The notes: generated by a model not told the origin, from the letters alone. DNA of 40,917 nucleotides from DATKCT01 sp035513055 (GCA_035513055.1 DATKCT010000062.1:1-40917); one strand, 5' to 3'. Positions 23,165-31,929 are shown, counted from the stretch's first letter. Numbers and translations: made by a program.

Positions 23165-25441
23165 TCAGACGAGCTTGTTGCGTTCGCGCAGGCGTTGCCG
23201 GAGCAGTTCGGCGATGGTGTTCACGACGAAGGTCATGGCGAAGAGCACCACGGCGCCGAGGAAGAGGGTGCGGTAGTGGGTGGATCCCACGGGCGCTTCC
23301 GGCAGCTCCACGGCGATGTTCGCCGACAGGGTGCGCATGCCGCTGAAGATGTTCCACTCGGTGACGGGTGTGTTGCCGGTGGCCATCACCATGATCATGG
23401 TTTCGCCCACGGCGCGGGCGAACCCTATCATCAGCGCGGAGAAAATGCCGGCTGAGGCGACCGGGAGCATGACCGTCCAGACCACCTGCCAGCGGTTCGC
23501 GCCCAGCGCGGCGGCGGCCGCGGTGAGAGTTTTCGGCACGTTGGATAGGGCGTCCTCGGCGATGGTGAAGATCACTGGGATTACGGCGAAGCCCATCATG
23601 AAGCCGAGCACCAGGGAGTTCCGCTGACCGTAGGAGATGCCGGTGGCCGCGGGCCACCAGAGCCGAAAGTCGGCGATCTCTCGGCCCGTGGCGGGATCCT
23701 TGTACACGAAGAGAATCTTCTCGATCACCGGACCGAGGCTCCACGCGGTCCACGCGGAGAGGGCGAGAAACGGCAGCACCACGATCCATTCGCGGCCGCC
23801 CTCGAAGTGATTGCGGATTTGGATTGGCAAGCGGGACCAGCAGAAGCCCACCAGCAGTGCGGTGACAGGCAGGGAGAGCATCAAGAGCAACACAGATGGC
23901 ACCCGGTCTTCCAGAATCGGCGCTAGCCATAGGCCAGCCAGGAAACCCAGCACTACCGATGGCAAAGAAGCCATAATCTCCATCGTCGGCTTGACTACCT
24001 TTCGAATATCATGGCTAAGGAAAGCGGCTGAGAACACGGCGGCCAGGAGCGCCACGGGCACGGAGAAGAGCAAGGCGTAGAGCGTTCCCTTGAGGGAGCC
24101 GAAGATCAGGGGCATAAGCGAGAGCTTCGGCTCGAAGTCGTCGGTGCCGCCGGTGGATTGCCATTGATAGACCGGCCCGGAGCCGCCCTCATACCAGACC
24201 TTGCCGAAGAATGCGCGCCAGCTTGCGTCCGGGTGATCGTCATGCACCGAGTAGCGCCTGGCGGAGCCATCGGCGTCAGCCACAAAGAAATGCTCGCCCT
24301 TCGCGTCGAGCACCGCGCTGACGGGCTGGATGTCCACCTCGCCTTCCCAGCGCACCGCGCCGGAGGTGCTGTGGCGGATCGAGAGATGGCGGCCTGCGCC
24401 GGTGAGAAAGCTCCGGTTGCGCTGGCTTGCGGCGAAGATGACTTCGCCATCGCCGAGTTTTGGGAAAGACTTGGTTTCTCCGAACAAACGCTCACCCTCG
24501 CCACGGGGGCGGAACAAACTCCATTGTTCCTGGCTGCCATCGGCGCCCGTCACGATCAAGGACACGCCGCCAAAAAGGAAATCCATCTGACGCGGCACGA
24601 CCCCGCCCTCGAAGGGCGTGAAAACCTGGCGCTTCGAGACGCCTCCGGAGTCCGCGAGAAAATAGCAGACCTCGCCGTTGGCGCAGGCCGCCAGGACCAT
24701 GGCGCCGTTTTGTGAGGCCCGCAGCAAGGTCGCTTCCGCGCCGAGTTCCGCCGAAATGTCCGTTTCCCCAAGAAGCGATAGTGTTCCCGCGCCGATGAGT
24801 CCTCTCTTCATGCCGAGCCGCAGCACCGAGACGGTGTCCGCCTCACCTGTTCCCCGTTTCGCCACGATGATCCGGCCCGCGCCGGAATCGCCGTAACTCA
24901 GCGCGGTCACAGGGCCCTCGCCCACATGGAGATCGAACCATGGTTCAGCCCTGACAGAGGCCTCCACGCCGGTGCTCTCTCCGTCCTGGAAAGTCCGCTC
25001 GTATTCCACGATGAAGGACCCGACGCGGCCGTCGGCAAGACCCAGCGCCACCCGGCGGTGCACGGCATCGTAGGAAAAGGACGTCACTTCGACATCCGCA
25101 AGCCCGGGAACTTCCACTTCGCGTCGCGCTCCAGCCCTCACATCCACAAAAACAACGCTTCCGCCGCCATCATAGAAAAACGGCAGCCCGCCCCATTCGT
25201 CCACACCCATCACTCCGGGAGCCATCCCCGCGACCACCTGTCCGGCCGGAGCGACATCCGCGTTGCGGAAAAGCGGCGCCACTTCTTTGCCAATGAAATA
25301 GAAGATCCCGAAAACCGCCAGAATCACACCGATCCCGCCGAAGCGAATGGCCACGCCGATGAAGCGATCGAACCATAAGGTCGCGCGCGAGACCTCAAAG
25401 CGGTTCGGATCGGGTGGGTTCGGATTTCCAGGAGCCTTCAT
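23165..25441 (-). CDS. pstC: Phosphate ABC transporter permease PstC, long form with beta-propeller-like domain
   Basis: A 758-residue protein. One TM near residues 32-52 is followed by about 400 residues of repeated beta-strand motifs (SFSYDAVHRRVALGLADGRV, ATLLRASQNGAMVLAACANG, AVLDAKGEHFFVADADG) resembling WD40-like propeller blades. The permease domain then starts at PLIFGSLKGTLYALLFSVPV and contains VPKTLTAAAAALGANRWQV. Standard PstC is near 310 residues. The insert should lie in the periplasm and may bind PstS or sense surroundings. The ATG at 25441 was preferred (GAGG 4 nt upstream); the longest frame instead starts at 25486 inside the repeat element. Confidence 0.92.
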   Translation of the reverse strand: MKAPGNPNPPDPNRFEVSRATLWFDRFIGVAIRFGGIGVILAVFGIFYFIGKEVAPLFRNADVAPAGQVVAGMAPGVMGVDEWGGLPFFYDGGGSVVFVDVRAGARREVEVPGLADVEVTSFSYDAVHRRVALGLADGRVGSFIVEYERTFQDGESTGVEASVRAEPWFDLHVGEGPVTALSYGDSGAGRIIVAKRGTGEADTVSVLRLGMKRGLIGAGTLSLLGETDISAELGAEATLLRASQNGAMVLAACANGEVCYFLADSGGVSKRQVFTPFEGGVVPRQMDFLFGGVSLIVTGADGSQEQWSLFRPRGEGERLFGETKSFPKLGDGEVIFAASQRNRSFLTGAGRHLSIRHSTSGAVRWEGEVDIQPVSAVLDAKGEHFFVADADGSARRYSVHDDHPDASWRAFFGKVWYEGGSGPVYQWQSTGGTDDFEPKLSLMPLIFGSLKGTLYALLFSVPVALLAAVFSAAFLSHDIRKVVKPTMEIMASLPSVVLGFLAGLWLAPILEDRVPSVLLLMLSLPVTALLVGFCWSRLPIQIRNHFEGGREWIVVLPFLALSAWTAWSLGPVIEKILFVYKDPATGREIADFRLWWPAATGISYGQRNSLVLGFMMGFAVIPVIFTIAEDALSNVPKTLTAAAAALGANRWQVVWTVMLPVASAGIFSALMIGFARAVGETMIMVMATGNTPVTEWNIFSGMRTLSANIAVELPEAPVGSTHYRTLFLGAVVLFAMTFVVNTIAELLRQRLRERNKLV

Positions 25442-25477
25442 CAAACCTCGTAAAAATGAGCGGCCCGCGAGGAAGCC

Positions 25478-25656
25478 AGCCCGCATTTCTCATGGCATTG
25501 CGTCGCGAGACGCCGCGGGGCCCATACGGACCGGGCGCAAGCCGCTGAGGGATGGGGAGTTGGGTGAGAACACCCTGTTCAAGCCCAAGGCGAGCTGCAG
25601 GTAGTCAGTATGGGGTGTAGCGCGCCGCAGCAGAAAGGGCAGGAGAAATGTGGCCT
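25478..25656. repeat. 179-bp MITE-like inverted-repeat element, copy 3
   Basis: The left end AGCCCGCATTTCTC (25478-25491) is identical to copy 1 and the right end GAGAAATGTGGCCT (25643-25656) is similar. Interior blocks are also shared, such as GGGTGAG, then ACCCTG and TCAAGCC, and GCGCGCCGCAGCAGAAAG near the right end. The length equals copy 1 exactly. It lies between pstS and pstC within the presumed operon, so it would be transcribed in the polycistronic mRNA and could fold into a long hairpin that lowers pstC expression relative to pstS. Confidence 0.8.
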
Positions 25657-25716
25657 GGGGTCCGGCACTCTCTGCCGGACCAGCTTCGCTCGCGGACCGG
25701 TGGATGGATCAGGACG

Positions 25717-26694
25717 CTACTTATCGAGCGAGGCGATTACCTCCGCGGCCACTTCTCCGGGCAGGGGGAAGTATCCGTCCTTTTCGACCACGGTCTGCCC
25801 TTCCTTGGAAAGCACGAACTTCAGGAACTCGAGGGTCAGCTTGTTGAGCGCTTCACCGGGCTTCTTGTTGACGTAGACGATGAGGAAACGCGCCAGTGGG
25901 TAGTCGCCGCTGAGCGCGTTGTCATAGGTGGCCTCGAAGAACGCGCTGCCGTCGGAGGAAAGGGGCACGGTGCGCACGCCGGAGGTCTTGTAGCCGATGC
26001 CCGAATAGCCGAGCGCGTAAAGGTCGGCGCCCACGCCCTGAACGACGGCGGAGGAACCCGGCTGCTCCTTGACGGTGGCTTTGAAGTCGCCCTTCGCCAG
26101 GGCATTTTCCTGGAAGAAGCCGTAAGTGCCGGAAGCAGAGTTGCGGCCGAAGAGCGAGATCGGGCGGCCCTTCCAAGCATCGACGCCGAGCTGGCCCCAC
26201 TCCGTGATGTCTTCGCCGCCCATCTTGCGGGTCTGCGAGAAGATGGAATCGACTTGTTTTATCGAGAGCTGCTTCACCGGGTTGTCTTTGTGAGCGAAGA
26301 CGGCCAGCGCGTCGATGGCCACTTTGACTTCGGTTGGCTTGTAGCCGTATTTCTTTTCGAAAGCGTCGATTTCCTCGGCCTTCATGAGGCGGCTCATCGG
26401 GCCGATTTGAGCGGTGCCTTCGATCAGAGCGGGCGGCGCGGTCGAGGAGCCTTTGCCCTCGATCTGAATATTCACATTTGGATAGGTCTTTTTGAAACCT
26501 TCCGCCCAGAGGGTCATCAGATTGTTCAGCGTGTCCGAGCCGATTGAGTTGAGGTTGCCGGAAACGCCGCTGACGGCCTTGTATTGAGGCAGGGCGGGGT
26601 CGAGATGGGATTCTGCGGAGACCGCCGGAAAGGCGGCGAGCAAAGCAAAGGTCAAAGTGATGGCTATGGGTTTCATGATCGATTGTTGGTTCAT
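25717..26694 (-). CDS. pstS: Periplasmic phosphate-binding protein PstS
   Basis: A 325-residue substrate-binding protein of the Pst system. Signal peptide MKPIAITLTFALLAAFPAVSA is followed by GNLNSIGSDTLNNLMTLWAEGF and the phosphate-site motifs IEGKGSSTAPPALIEGTAQIG and FGRNSASGTYGFF. The start could be ATG at 26694 or at 26676 (both precede the signal peptide); 26694 is given. Upstream frame extension runs into the promoter region and is unlikely. First gene of the pst cluster; a Pho-box-like repeat is 66 bp upstream. Confidence 0.94.
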   Translation of the reverse strand: MNQQSIMKPIAITLTFALLAAFPAVSAESHLDPALPQYKAVSGVSGNLNSIGSDTLNNLMTLWAEGFKKTYPNVNIQIEGKGSSTAPPALIEGTAQIGPMSRLMKAEEIDAFEKKYGYKPTEVKVAIDALAVFAHKDNPVKQLSIKQVDSIFSQTRKMGGEDITEWGQLGVDAWKGRPISLFGRNSASGTYGFFQENALAKGDFKATVKEQPGSSAVVQGVGADLYALGYSGIGYKTSGVRTVPLSSDGSAFFEATYDNALSGDYPLARFLIVYVNKKPGEALNKLTLEFLKFVLSKEGQTVVEKDGYFPLPGEVAAEVIASLDK

Positions 26695-26759
26695 CCCGGG
26701 CACGCTGCCTCGGAACATCATGAATCGGCCCCATTCCGTCGCCGACATCAAAGCAAGAT

Positions 26760-26777
26760 TTGTCACACGATAGTCAC
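26760..26777. promoter_or_regulatory. Pho-box-like direct repeat upstream of pstS
   Basis: TTGTCAC-ACGA-TAGTCAC: two 7-bp half-sites with a 4-bp spacer, the 11-bp periodicity of PhoB sites (consensus half-site CTGTCAT). On the other strand it also reads as TGTGAC repeats at 11-bp spacing. A further GTCAC lies near 26812. It lies between the SLC13 gene and pstS. The half-sites point away from pstS, so the orientation is opposite to the E. coli arrangement. Confidence 0.5.
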
Positions 26778-26911
26778 ATTCGGCTGAATCGGCCTCGTTC
26801 TTTACGGTTTCGTCACAAAGTTGGCGGCGCTGCCGCGGCTGAAGGCATCGCAGAATGGCTCCGGCGCGTTCCGAGTCGCGCTTTCAGGGCCTGTTGATTA
26901 AATTACTGCGG

Positions 26912-28747
26912 TCAGAACGGCCATAGGCAGGGGATAAGAATAGTGGCGATCACTCCCAAGAGAAGATTCAAGGGAAGCCCGATCTTGACGAAGTCCCGGA
27001 AGAGATAATTGCCCGCGCCGTAGACGTAGGTGTTGGTCTGGTAGCCGATGGGGGTGAGGAAGCTGGCGCTTGCGCCGAACATGACGGCGACGATGAACGG
27101 GCGCGGGTTCATCTCCAAGGCGACGGCGATTCCGATGACGATTGGGGTGAGGATGATGGCGACCGCATTGTTGGTGACGACCTCGGTAAGAAGCGAGGCC
27201 ATGAGGTAGATGCCGGCTAGGATGACGATGGGGCCCGCGGGCTCGAGGAACGATGTGACGGCCTCGGCGACGTGTTGGGCCACACCGGTTTTCTCCATGG
27301 CGCGGCCGACCCCAAGCATACCGTAGATGAGGAAGAGGATCTTGAACTCGATGGCCGCGAAGGCGGTCTTCACGTCGAGGCATCCCGTCAGAATAACCAC
27401 AACGGCGCCGATGAGGGCGGCGGTGGTGATCGAGAGCGCGCCGAACGCGCTGCACAGGACGACGCCAAGCAGGGTGAGGACGGCGATGGCGACCTTGCGC
27501 GTCTGGCGCGGCGCGACGTCCAGGTCTTGCAGGCTGAGGATGTCATCCTCCTGGTGAAAGCGCATGAGGTTCGAGGTGGGTCCCTCGAGGATGAGGGTGT
27601 CGCCGAACTCCATCGGGATGTTCTCGAAACCTTCCCGGAGGTTGCGGCCGCGGCGATGGAGGGCCGCCACGAGGATGCCGAAGCGTTGGCGCAACGCCGC
27701 GCGGCGGACCGTCTTCCCGATGAGTGAGCTGTCCGGTCCGATGATCGCCTCCACAAGGCGGACCTCGCCGGACCTGATGTCGCCCTCAGTATCTGATTCC
27801 CCAGCGGGACTCCCGGCCGCGGTTGCGACATCGTCAGGACCACGGTGCCGGCGGAGCAGCCGGACTCCTGGCACGGCCTGGATGCGAGCGATCTCCTTCG
27901 TCGATCCGCGAAACCAAAATACGTCGCCGCCTTGCACCTCCAACTCCCCGAGCGGCGTGCTCAACGGCGCGCCCCGGCGCACCGCCTGATAAATAGCCAA
28001 CCTCTTGTTGCCGGCTAAGAGGGGGCTGTCGACAAGGCGCTGGCCGACGAGCGGCGAGCCGGGCTCGACCTCCAGAGCGCTGTAGAACCGCCGGGTATCC
28101 TCGACGGTCAGCGTGCTGCTGACCGTATCCCGGGCGGGCAGGAGCCGGCGGCCCACGATAAGGAGGTAGGCCGTCCCCACAATCGCATAGACGACCCCCA
28201 ACACCGTGATCTCGAAGATGGTGAATGCGGGTTGCCCGGCGTCCCTGGCGACGCCGGCAACGAGCAGGTTTGTCGACGTGCCGACCAGCGTGGTGGTCCC
28301 TCCCAGGATGCTGAAAAACGACAGGGGCAAAAGCAGCCGGGTGGCCTTGAAGCCGGTGTTGTGACAGGTGGCTATGATCACCGGGAGAAAGACGACGACC
28401 ACCGGTGTGTTGTTGAGAAAGGCCGACGCCGGGATGACGATGAGGGCGAGGATGCCCAGGGCACGCAGTTCTGATCCGCGCGCGGCTTTCGAGAACTGCG
28501 CAGCGAGAAGATCGATCAATCCGGTCCGCGTCAACGCCGCGCTCAGGATGAACATCGCCCCGATGACAATGGGCGCAGTGTTGGAAAACACCCGGCCCAC
28601 ATCGTCCTCATCCAGTATGGCGGTGGCGAGAAGCGTGGCGAAGGCCGCGAGCGCCGCAAGCTCGGCGGGAATCCACTCCTTGATGAAGCACAGGAACGTG
28701 GCGAGGAGGACAGCCACCACGACGGCCATCTGAAGTTCGGCGCTCAT
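26912..28747 (-). CDS. SLC13/DASS-family anion transporter with two TrkA-C domains
   Basis: A 611-residue sodium-coupled anion (sulfate, phosphate or dicarboxylate) transporter. Two membrane halves each contain the family SNT-like motif region (ASAFLNNTPVVVVFLPVI and TEVVTNNAVAIILTPIV). Between them are two RCK/TrkA-C regulatory domains (residues ~220-300 and ~325-410), the second containing LIGKTVRRAALRQRFGILVAALHRRG. Its position upstream of the pst operon, on the same strand, makes phosphate or sulfate plausible substrates, but this is inference. The ATG is preceded by GAGCCTTCCC. Confidence 0.88.
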   Translation of the reverse strand: MSAELQMAVVVAVLLATFLCFIKEWIPAELAALAAFATLLATAILDEDDVGRVFSNTAPIVIGAMFILSAALTRTGLIDLLAAQFSKAARGSELRALGILALIVIPASAFLNNTPVVVVFLPVIIATCHNTGFKATRLLLPLSFFSILGGTTTLVGTSTNLLVAGVARDAGQPAFTIFEITVLGVVYAIVGTAYLLIVGRRLLPARDTVSSTLTVEDTRRFYSALEVEPGSPLVGQRLVDSPLLAGNKRLAIYQAVRRGAPLSTPLGELEVQGGDVFWFRGSTKEIARIQAVPGVRLLRRHRGPDDVATAAGSPAGESDTEGDIRSGEVRLVEAIIGPDSSLIGKTVRRAALRQRFGILVAALHRRGRNLREGFENIPMEFGDTLILEGPTSNLMRFHQEDDILSLQDLDVAPRQTRKVAIAVLTLLGVVLCSAFGALSITTAALIGAVVVILTGCLDVKTAFAAIEFKILFLIYGMLGVGRAMEKTGVAQHVAEAVTSFLEPAGPIVILAGIYLMASLLTEVVTNNAVAIILTPIVIGIAVALEMNPRPFIVAVMFGASASFLTPIGYQTNTYVYGAGNYLFRDFVKIGLPLNLLLGVIATILIPCLWPF

Positions 28748-29163
28748 GGGAAGGCTCGGACCGGGATTCGCCGGGAAGCACCCGTCCCAGGAAATTCGGT
28801 GGCCGGGGTTCCTCCGCCCTTTTGCAGCGCGCTCGAACGCGGGTGTCCCGGGCGGGAGTTCAGGCGTCCGGCGGATCCGTCGTCCCCGCAGGGAGCCGGG
28901 CCCGGCGTCCTCGTCTCGCGTGGTGTGATCAGAATCGCCGCCATGAATCTCGTCCGGTTCGGGGTCGTAGGCTCACAGTTCCGGTGAAGATCTGCCTGAG
29001 GTCAAGGATTCGGGACGCGAACCCGCGACTTCGAACACCTCCAGCGACGGCGCAATCTGCTCGAAGCTCCTCAAGGCGGTCCTGCGACCGGGACCACTCC
29101 GCCGCAACGCGGAACTACGAACGGCATTTGAAAAATGGATACTCCCTGGCACGTTTCCCGGCC
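28748..29163. other. Intergenic region without recognised gene
   Basis: A 416-bp region between the divergent SLC13 transporter and moxR genes. Short frames on both strands have no recognisable homology and no signal for translation. GGGACGCGAACCCGCGAC near 29008-29025 looks like a tRNA T-arm on the minus strand but no acceptor or anticodon stem was found around it. It must hold the promoters of both flanking genes; no convincing -35/-10 pair was identified. Confidence 0.5.
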
Positions 29164-30141
29164 ATGCACGCTCCGGCGCTTGATTCCTTTGTCGACGCGA
29201 TTCAATCCAGAATCTCCGAGGTGGTGGTCGGACAGGAAGTGGTGGTGGAACGTCTGCTGACCGCGCTGTTGACCAGCGGACATATCCTGCTTCAAGGGGT
29301 GCCGGGCATCGCTAAAACCCTGCTGGCGGACACCCTCGCCAAGACCCTCGACCTCAAGTTTGCTCGCGTTCAGTTCACGATCGATCTCCTGCCCTCCGAT
29401 ATCCTGGGCTCGGAGATCCTCGACCAGCGCAACAGTGAGTTTCGCACCCGGTGCGGGCCGGTTTTCACGAACCTGTTGCTGGCCGATGAGATCAACCGCG
29501 CCGCTCCGAAAGTCCAGAGCGCGCTGCTCGAGGCCATGCAGGAGCGGCGCGTCACCATCGGCAGCGAGACGTTCGATTTGCCAAAGCCCTTCGTGGTCAT
29601 CGCCACCCAGAATCCGATCGAACAAAGCGGCACCTTCGAACTCCCAGAGGCACAACTCGATCGTTTCATGCTGTGTCACCGCTTGGTTTATCCGACCCGC
29701 GAGGAGGAGGAGGAAGTCCTGCGCCGCAACCTTTCCCTCGGTCTGAAAAAGGACGGCGCCGGTCATGCTGTGGCCCGCACCGAGTTTGACATCTTGTCCC
29801 ACGAACCCGTGGCGGGTGCGGCTGAACTGTTGCGGGTGATGGAAAAGGTGCAGGAAGTGCACGTGAGCGAGACCTTCCAAAAGCACGTGATCGAACTTAT
29901 CCATCGCACCCGGTCCCACCCAAGCCTCGAACTCGGCTGCAGCCCGCGCGGCGGCATCGCGCTGACCAAGGGAGCGCGCGCCCGCGCCTTCCTTCTCGGC
30001 CGCGATTATGCTATTCCCGAGGATCTTTTCGCCTTGGCCGAAGACGTGGTTCTCCACCGCGTCCGTCTTCGCTACGAGGCGCTCGCCGAAGGCCAGACCG
30101 GGGCGGGAGTGCTCGAAGAGATCTTGGCGAGGATGGGGTAG
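29164..30141 (+). CDS. MoxR-family AAA+ ATPase
   Basis: A 325-residue MoxR ATPase: Walker A GVPGIAKT (G45-T52), Walker B LLLADEINRA (D108-E109), sensor 1 VIATQNPIEQSGTFELPEAQLDRF, and the C-terminal lid with SPRGGIALTKGARARAFLLGRDY. MoxR proteins act as chaperone-like ATPases together with VWA-domain partners, several of which follow here. First gene of an apparent seven-gene operon. The ATG at 29164 starts the conserved N-terminal helix; the longer frame upstream has no homology. Confidence 0.95.
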   Translation: MHAPALDSFVDAIQSRISEVVVGQEVVVERLLTALLTSGHILLQGVPGIAKTLLADTLAKTLDLKFARVQFTIDLLPSDILGSEILDQRNSEFRTRCGPVFTNLLLADEINRAAPKVQSALLEAMQERRVTIGSETFDLPKPFVVIATQNPIEQSGTFELPEAQLDRFMLCHRLVYPTREEEEEVLRRNLSLGLKKDGAGHAVARTEFDILSHEPVAGAAELLRVMEKVQEVHVSETFQKHVIELIHRTRSHPSLELGCSPRGGIALTKGARARAFLLGRDYAIPEDLFALAEDVVLHRVRLRYEALAEGQTGAGVLEEILARMG

Positions 30142-30150
30142 GGGGGGAGT

Positions 30151-30238
30151 AGTGGTCAGTGGCCAGTGGTCAGTGGTCAGCAAGCAGCAAGCAGCAAGCA
30201 GCAAGCAGTCCTTCCCCAGCCACTAACCACTAACCACC
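30151..30238. repeat. Heptanucleotide tandem-repeat array
   Basis: Four AGTGGTC heptamers (one AGTGGCC) at 30151-30178 are followed directly by four AGCAAGC heptamers at 30179-30206. After a 13-nt spacer come CCACTAACCACTAACCACC units (30220-30238), the inverse complement of AGTGGT-type heptamers, so the array can fold into a hairpin. It lies between moxR and the DUF58 gene. Heptamer arrays of this sort occur between genes in Cyanobacteria and PVC bacteria. Confidence 0.85.
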
Positions 30239-30301
30239 ATTTCCCCGATCCACCGCCTCCCCGCCTGCGATCCGCTCGAGACGCGCCAGTTTATCCTGGC
30301 G

Positions 30302-31105
30302 GTGAAGCGGCTAGCGGAGTCGTTGAGTTACGGAACGGATCACAGTCCGTTCCGTGGGTCGGGACTCGAGTATGTGCAGTCGCGAGTCTACGAAGCGGGA
30401 GATCCGGTGAAGGCGATAGACTGGCGCGTCACGGCCCGGACTGGAAGGGCCCACATCAAGGAGTACGAGGCGCCGAAACGCATGCCGGTTTATTTCTTCA
30501 TCGACACTTCGGCATCGATGACGGTCAGCTCGCAGTCGCTAAGCAAGTACGCGTGGGCGGTGCAGATCGCGGGCGGGCTGGCCTTTGCGTGCTTGGATCG
30601 CATCAGTCCGGTTGGAGTCGTCGGGGTGGGCGAACGGCCGCTCCGGATCACGGCCAGCCTGTCGCGGATGCAGATCATGCAATGGCTGCACCTGCTGCGT
30701 CACTACCGGTTGGATGAAACAACCGCACTGGCCACGCGGCTGGCCGAGATTTCCTCGCTCCTGTCCCACCGGGCGATGCTCATCGTGCTGAGTGATCTCC
30801 ATGACCCGGCGGCCGCCGCCGCGCTGCGCTTGGCCGCCCAGCGGCACGAGGTCATCGCACTGCAACTCCGCGACCCTGTGGAGGACCGGATGACCGGCAC
30901 GGGCTTCTTCCATGCTCGCGAAGCCGAGACCGGCTCGAGCTTTCTCTCGCGCGGCCGCGCAGTCCCGGTCTCGACTGAAACGATGGCCGTTGAACTCCGG
31001 CGCGGCAGGGTCGATCATCTGGTCTTGCACACTGACAAACCAATCGCGGTCCCGCTGCGGGAATTTCTTCACGCTCGCGGCGTCTTTAACCGGGGACCAC
31101 GATGA
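30302..31105 (+). CDS. DUF58 domain protein (VWA-like)
   Basis: At least 267 residues. The DUF58 core is clear: FRGSGLEYVQSRVYEAGDPV, KAIDWRVTARTGRAHIKEYE and the VWA-like strand PVYFFIDTSASM. DUF58 proteins are standard partners of MoxR. GTG at 30302 is the first canonical start, but family-like sequence (DPLETRQFILAVKRLAE) continues in frame upstream to an ATT at 30239 with no ATG, GTG or TTG before a TAA at 30224. Either initiation is at ATT or the native start was lost to the repeat array. Its 3' end overlaps the next gene by 4 nt (ATGA). Confidence 0.88.
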   Translation: MKRLAESLSYGTDHSPFRGSGLEYVQSRVYEAGDPVKAIDWRVTARTGRAHIKEYEAPKRMPVYFFIDTSASMTVSSQSLSKYAWAVQIAGGLAFACLDRISPVGVVGVGERPLRITASLSRMQIMQWLHLLRHYRLDETTALATRLAEISSLLSHRAMLIVLSDLHDPAAAAALRLAAQRHEVIALQLRDPVEDRMTGTGFFHAREAETGSSFLSRGRAVPVSTETMAVELRRGRVDHLVLHTDKPIAVPLREFLHARGVFNRGPR

Positions 31106-31929
31106 ACCAGGTCCGCCAGCATCTGCTCGGCCTGGCACTGCTCCTGTTCAGCGCCGGAGCTGCTTGTGCCGGCGCGGAACCCGTAGGCGTGGGCATGACA
31201 GCGGAGGTGAAAGCTGTGCTGCTGCCGGGCCCGGAATTGCGCGTCAAACCCGATCCCTCGGGCCGCAGCCCCGTGGTCTTGCGCCTAACCGGGGTCTATC
31301 CGCACGGTACTGCGGGCTTTCGTTACGATTTCAGTTGGTTCGCCTATGAGGCCGGGAAGCACGACCTGAGTAAATACCTAGAACGTACGGATGGCGCGGA
31401 CCCAGGGGAGCTGCCGCCGGTCGAGGTCGAGGTTATCGCCGCGCTGCCGCCGGGTCCTCCCGGCCATCTCCCGGAGTTTTCAGCGCCCGCGCCGAAACTC
31501 GGCGGCTACCGCGCCGCTTTGATTGCGGGGAGCGTGCTGTGGGCAGCGGGTCTCATCGCGCTGTTCTGTTGGCGGCGGCGAAAGCCTCCGCCGGATACGG
31601 GCGCGACCGAAAGCGACCTGCCGCTCGCCGATCGCCTGCGGCCGCTCTTGGAACAAGCCCGGGCGGGATCGCTTGATGCGGAAGGTCGCGCCCGGTTGGA
31701 ACGTCTGGTGCTTGGGTTCTGGCGGGAACGCCTGGAGCTAACTAGCCTGCCCGTGCCGTTGGCGGTGCGGCAATTGCGCGAGCATGTCGAAGCGGGCGCG
31801 TTGTTGCGTAAGGTCGAGGAGTGGCTGCACTCGGGCAAGCCCTCAGCCGGTGAGGCGGCGGTGGCCGAACTTCTCACGCCCTACCTTTCCACGCCCGCGA
31901 CCGCTAACTCTTCCCGCGTTCTGCCGTGA
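31102..31929 (+). CDS. DUF4381/BatD-like membrane protein of the MoxR operon
   Basis: A 275-residue protein with a signal peptide (residues 1-23), a ~115-residue periplasmic beta-rich part, one TM near 134-152 (AALIAGSVLWAAGLIALFCW) followed by RRRK, and a helical cytoplasmic tail (LADRLRPLLEQARAGSLDAE...). In related operons a DUF4381 or BatD-type protein occupies this slot. Overlap with the DUF58 gene and 4-nt spacing to the VWA gene show operonic coupling. The domain name is inferred from position and layout. Confidence 0.75.
   Translation: MNQVRQHLLGLALLLFSAGAACAGAEPVGVGMTAEVKAVLLPGPELRVKPDPSGRSPVVLRLTGVYPHGTAGFRYDFSWFAYEAGKHDLSKYLERTDGADPGELPPVEVEVIAALPPGPPGHLPEFSAPAPKLGGYRAALIAGSVLWAAGLIALFCWRRRKPPPDTGATESDLPLADRLRPLLEQARAGSLDAEGRARLERLVLGFWRERLELTSLPVPLAVRQLREHVEAGALLRKVEEWLHSGKPSAGEAAVAELLTPYLSTPATANSSRVLP

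Noticed and set aside
25648..26547. 299-codon plus-strand frame starting at the repeat-end ATG
   Set aside because: It is antisense to pstS along its whole length. The start resembles that of the lipoprotein gene, but the protein has no signal or family features.
28744..28944. Short frames on both strands between SLC13 and moxR genes
   Set aside because: No start signals, no recognisable motifs and a composition typical of random high-GC sequence.
29005..29040. tRNA gene on the minus strand
   Set aside because: Only a T-arm-like GGGTTCGCGTCCC was seen; no matching acceptor, D or anticodon stems could be placed.
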